Assembly: GCF_002632465.1 (NCBI RefSeq)
Contig: NZ_NIBS01000009.1
Coordinates: 1 to 37,385, forward strand
DNA length: 37,385 nt
Direction of reading: 5' to 3'
Source: Xenorhabdus budapestensis
GTDB taxonomy: Bacteria; Pseudomonadota; Gammaproteobacteria; Enterobacterales; Enterobacteriaceae
The first letter of the stretch is position 1. The number at the start of each line of letters is the position of its first letter. Positions 36,089 through 37,385 of the stretch are shown piece by piece. The notes under the pieces were generated by a model. It searched no databases. It saw nothing but the letters and a program-made list of their open reading frames with translations, and had not been told where the DNA came from. The translations under genes and the position numbers were made by a program.

Positions 36089-36873
36089 TGATCGAACTAC
36101 TATTTCCGGGTTGGCTGGCCGGAATTTTATTGGCAATTGCCGCAGGGCCTCTTGGATCTTTTGTTGTTTGGCGCAGAATGTCCTACTTTGGCGATACACT
36201 GGCACACGCATCATTGCTCGGTGTAGCATTCGGATTTTTATTAAATATTAATCCATTTTATGCTGTTCTTGCTGTTACGCTGATATTGGCCGTTATTTTA
36301 GTCTGGCTGGAAAAACGCCCACAACTAGCTGTTGATACCCTGCTAGGGATCATGGCCCATAGTGCCTTGTCATTAGGTTTAGTGGTTGTCAGCTTTATGA
36401 CCAGTATTCGGGTCGATCTAATGGCTTATTTATTCGGTGATTTACTTTCTGTAACTTATGAAGACCTCTGGATGATTTCAGCAGGTGTTGCAACTGTTGC
36501 AGGGTTATTGGTATGGCAATGGCGTGCTTTACTGTCGATGACGGTCAGTCAGGATCTGGCTTTCGTGGATGGTATTAAAATTCAACGGCTACGAGTATTG
36601 TTAATGTTAGTGACAGCTTTGACTATTGGGCTGGCAATGAAATTCGTCGGTGCACTGATTATCACCTCTCTGTTAATTATCCCAGCAGCAGCAGCCCGTC
36701 GTTTCTCTCGTACTCCCGAACAAATGGCAGTTTATGCTATTGGTATAGGAATGTTCTCGGTAACCAGCGGATTAACGTTATCTGCGTTTTATAACACACC
36801 CGCGGGGCCTTCTGTTGTACTTTGTGCTGCCATGTTATTCGCATTGAGTTTAACCTGTAAAGTAAGAAGTTAG
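36088..36873 (+). CDS. znuB: Zinc ABC transporter permease ZnuB
   Basis: This 261-residue multi-pass ABC-3 permease (same length as E. coli) includes [20 protein letters not shown] near residue 18, [15 protein letters not shown] near 94 and the [20 protein letters not shown] segment near 190, all typical of the family. The start ATG overlaps the znuC stop by one base, and GGTGGAG upstream may act as ribosome site. A terminator follows about 50 bp after the stop. Confidence 0.97.
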   Translation: MIELLFPGWLAGILLAIAAGPLGSFVVWRRMSYFGDTLAHASLLGVAFGFLLNINPFYAVLAVTLILAVILVWLEKRPQLAVDTLLGIMAHSALSLGLVVVSFMTSIRVDLMAYLFGDLLSVTYEDLWMISAGVATVAGLLVWQWRALLSMTVSQDLAFVDGIKIQRLRVLLMLVTALTIGLAMKFVGALIITSLLIIPAAAARRFSRTPEQMAVYAIGIGMFSVTSGLTLSAFYNTPAGPSVVLCAAMLFALSLTCKVRS

Positions 36874-37103
36874 TCGCTCAGGTTAATAGAAAAATCTCGA
36901 CTCTCTGATTATATAAACACAAGGGTTATGATCTTAATGATGATGACCCTTTTTCTTTAAGACCAAATTTCAAGATAAAAAGTAGCGACACAACAAAATA
37001 TTCACATTAAAACGTAGGTATCTAAGCTGCCAATCAGCTTTGGCATTCTTCACATTGCAATAATCATCCGTAAATAATTATTGAAATATAGAAAAGTAAA
37101 AAA
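36874..37103. other. Non-coding stretch after znuB
   Basis: It holds the znuB terminator and a TGCCAA-N6-TTGGCA repeat at 37028-37045. No gene is recognised. ruvB, the usual neighbour of znuB in E. coli, is not here. Confidence 0.5.
36921..36958 (+). terminator. Intrinsic terminator of znuCB
   Basis: AAGGGTTATGATC pairs imperfectly with GATGATGACCCTT (G-U pairs and one mismatch) and runs into TTTTTCTTT. Confidence 0.65.
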
Positions 37104-37199
37104 CCAACATTTTACTGATTAATGTATCATGCTCCTATTTGGGAGAATATCCAAATGGCAAATATTGATGTGGTTTACCCTTTTTGCCGGGCAAGTAAG
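37104..37199 (+). mobile_element. IS1-like remnant (5' end and start of insA)
   Basis: CCAACATTTTACTGATT followed by AATGTATCATG resembles the leader just inside an IS1 end (CCAAC...TTACTGATT...TGTATGATG). A frame from the ATG at 37155 then starts MANIDVVYPFC, like InsA of IS1-type elements. The outer end is missing. The first cysteine of the usual CPxC zinc-finger pair is Tyr, and the match ends after about 15 codons where a terminator hairpin takes over. It is a dead fragment. Confidence 0.5.
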
Positions 37200-37221
37200 A
37201 AGCCCCGCGAATACGGGGCTT
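37200..37221 (-). terminator. Terminator hairpin AAGCCCCG/CGGGGCTT
   Basis: A perfect 8-bp GC-rich stem with a 6-nt loop, 18 bp beyond the stop of the broken minus-strand frame at 37240. It reads CTTACTT on the minus-strand 3' side. The form is typical of enterobacterial terminators. Confidence 0.6.
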
Positions 37222-37239
37222 ATATTCAAAGTACCAGTA

Positions 37240-37385
37240 TTATTTCACAACGTGGATAACTTTGGCATCAATCTCAATACTGTTCCTAGGGCAAACGGGT
37301 CTAAATTATACTGACGTAAAACCCACCGTGAGGACTTTCAGCATGTAACCATTATCCCATCCTGCTTTCTGACGCTTAGTTTTCA
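37240..37385 (-). pseudogene. Possible broken 3' end of a gene at the window edge
   Basis: On the minus strand one frame reads KTKRQKAGWDNGYMLKVLTV, then GFTSV and a stop at 37306-37308. The same frame resumes after that stop and ends NSIEIDAKVIHVVK with TAA at 37240. Between them a +1 frame gives YNLDPFALG, which looks like the natural link, implying two compensating shifts. A terminator follows 18 bp after the final stop. The family is not recognised and the 5' part is outside the window, so this may be chance. Confidence 0.25.

Noticed and set aside
37129-37314. 61-codon plus-strand frame at the right end
   Set aside because: It crosses the IS1-like remnant and a terminator hairpin in a different frame from InsA; no family resemblance.

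Overview
The window looks like chromosome of an AT-rich enterobacterium of the Morganellaceae type, most likely Photorhabdus, with Xenorhabdus as the alternative. This is inferred from remembered protein similarity: housekeeping proteins closely follow their E. coli orthologues (HrpA, LdhA, MinCDE, FadD, Zwf, PykA, LpxM, ZnuABC), while the order is a patchwork of E. coli blocks joined by small accessory insertions. No tRNA, rRNA, CRISPR array or prophage was recognised.

Layout. The left edge is the 5' end of an IS481-type element abutting hrpA. Then come azoR and the ynbE-ydbL pair. About 1.2 kb follows that is not found in the E. coli ydbH-ynbE-ydbL operon: a DUF4334/GXWXG gene and a decayed threonyl-tRNA synthetase remnant. 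After it come ydbH, ldhA and hslJ. A short accessory patch (a GhoS/DUF2622-like gene and a possible 27-residue membrane peptide) precedes ycgN-ycgM-mltB-ycgL, minCDE, rnd and fadD. A gene-poor 0.7 kb and a possible 73-residue membrane protein lead to the slp-tsaB-yoaA-yoaB block and the mdtJI spermidine exporter.

The right part is the zwf-hexR-pykA carbon block, interrupted before lpxM by an XRE-cupin regulator divergent from azlCD. It continues with lpxM-mepM and the divergent znuA / znuCB zinc uptake genes. The last 0.5 kb is decayed DNA with an IS1-like remnant and a possible broken gene end.

Functional links. Cell envelope: ydbH/ynbE/ydbL, mltB, lpxM, mepM, slp and hslJ. Division-site placement: minCDE. 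Central carbon: ldhA, zwf, hexR, pykA and fadD. Metal and amine transport: znuABC, mdtJI and azlCD. Three regulatory sites can be read directly: a perfect Zur-type palindrome between znuA and znuC, a HexR-type box in front of zwf, and GAAC/GTTC inverted repeats between the XRE-cupin gene and azlC.

I did not find a clearly new multi-gene system. The best candidates for a second look are the GhoS-like gene with its downstream micro-ORF, the ThrRS remnant inside the split ydbH operon, and the XRE-cupin/azlCD module.
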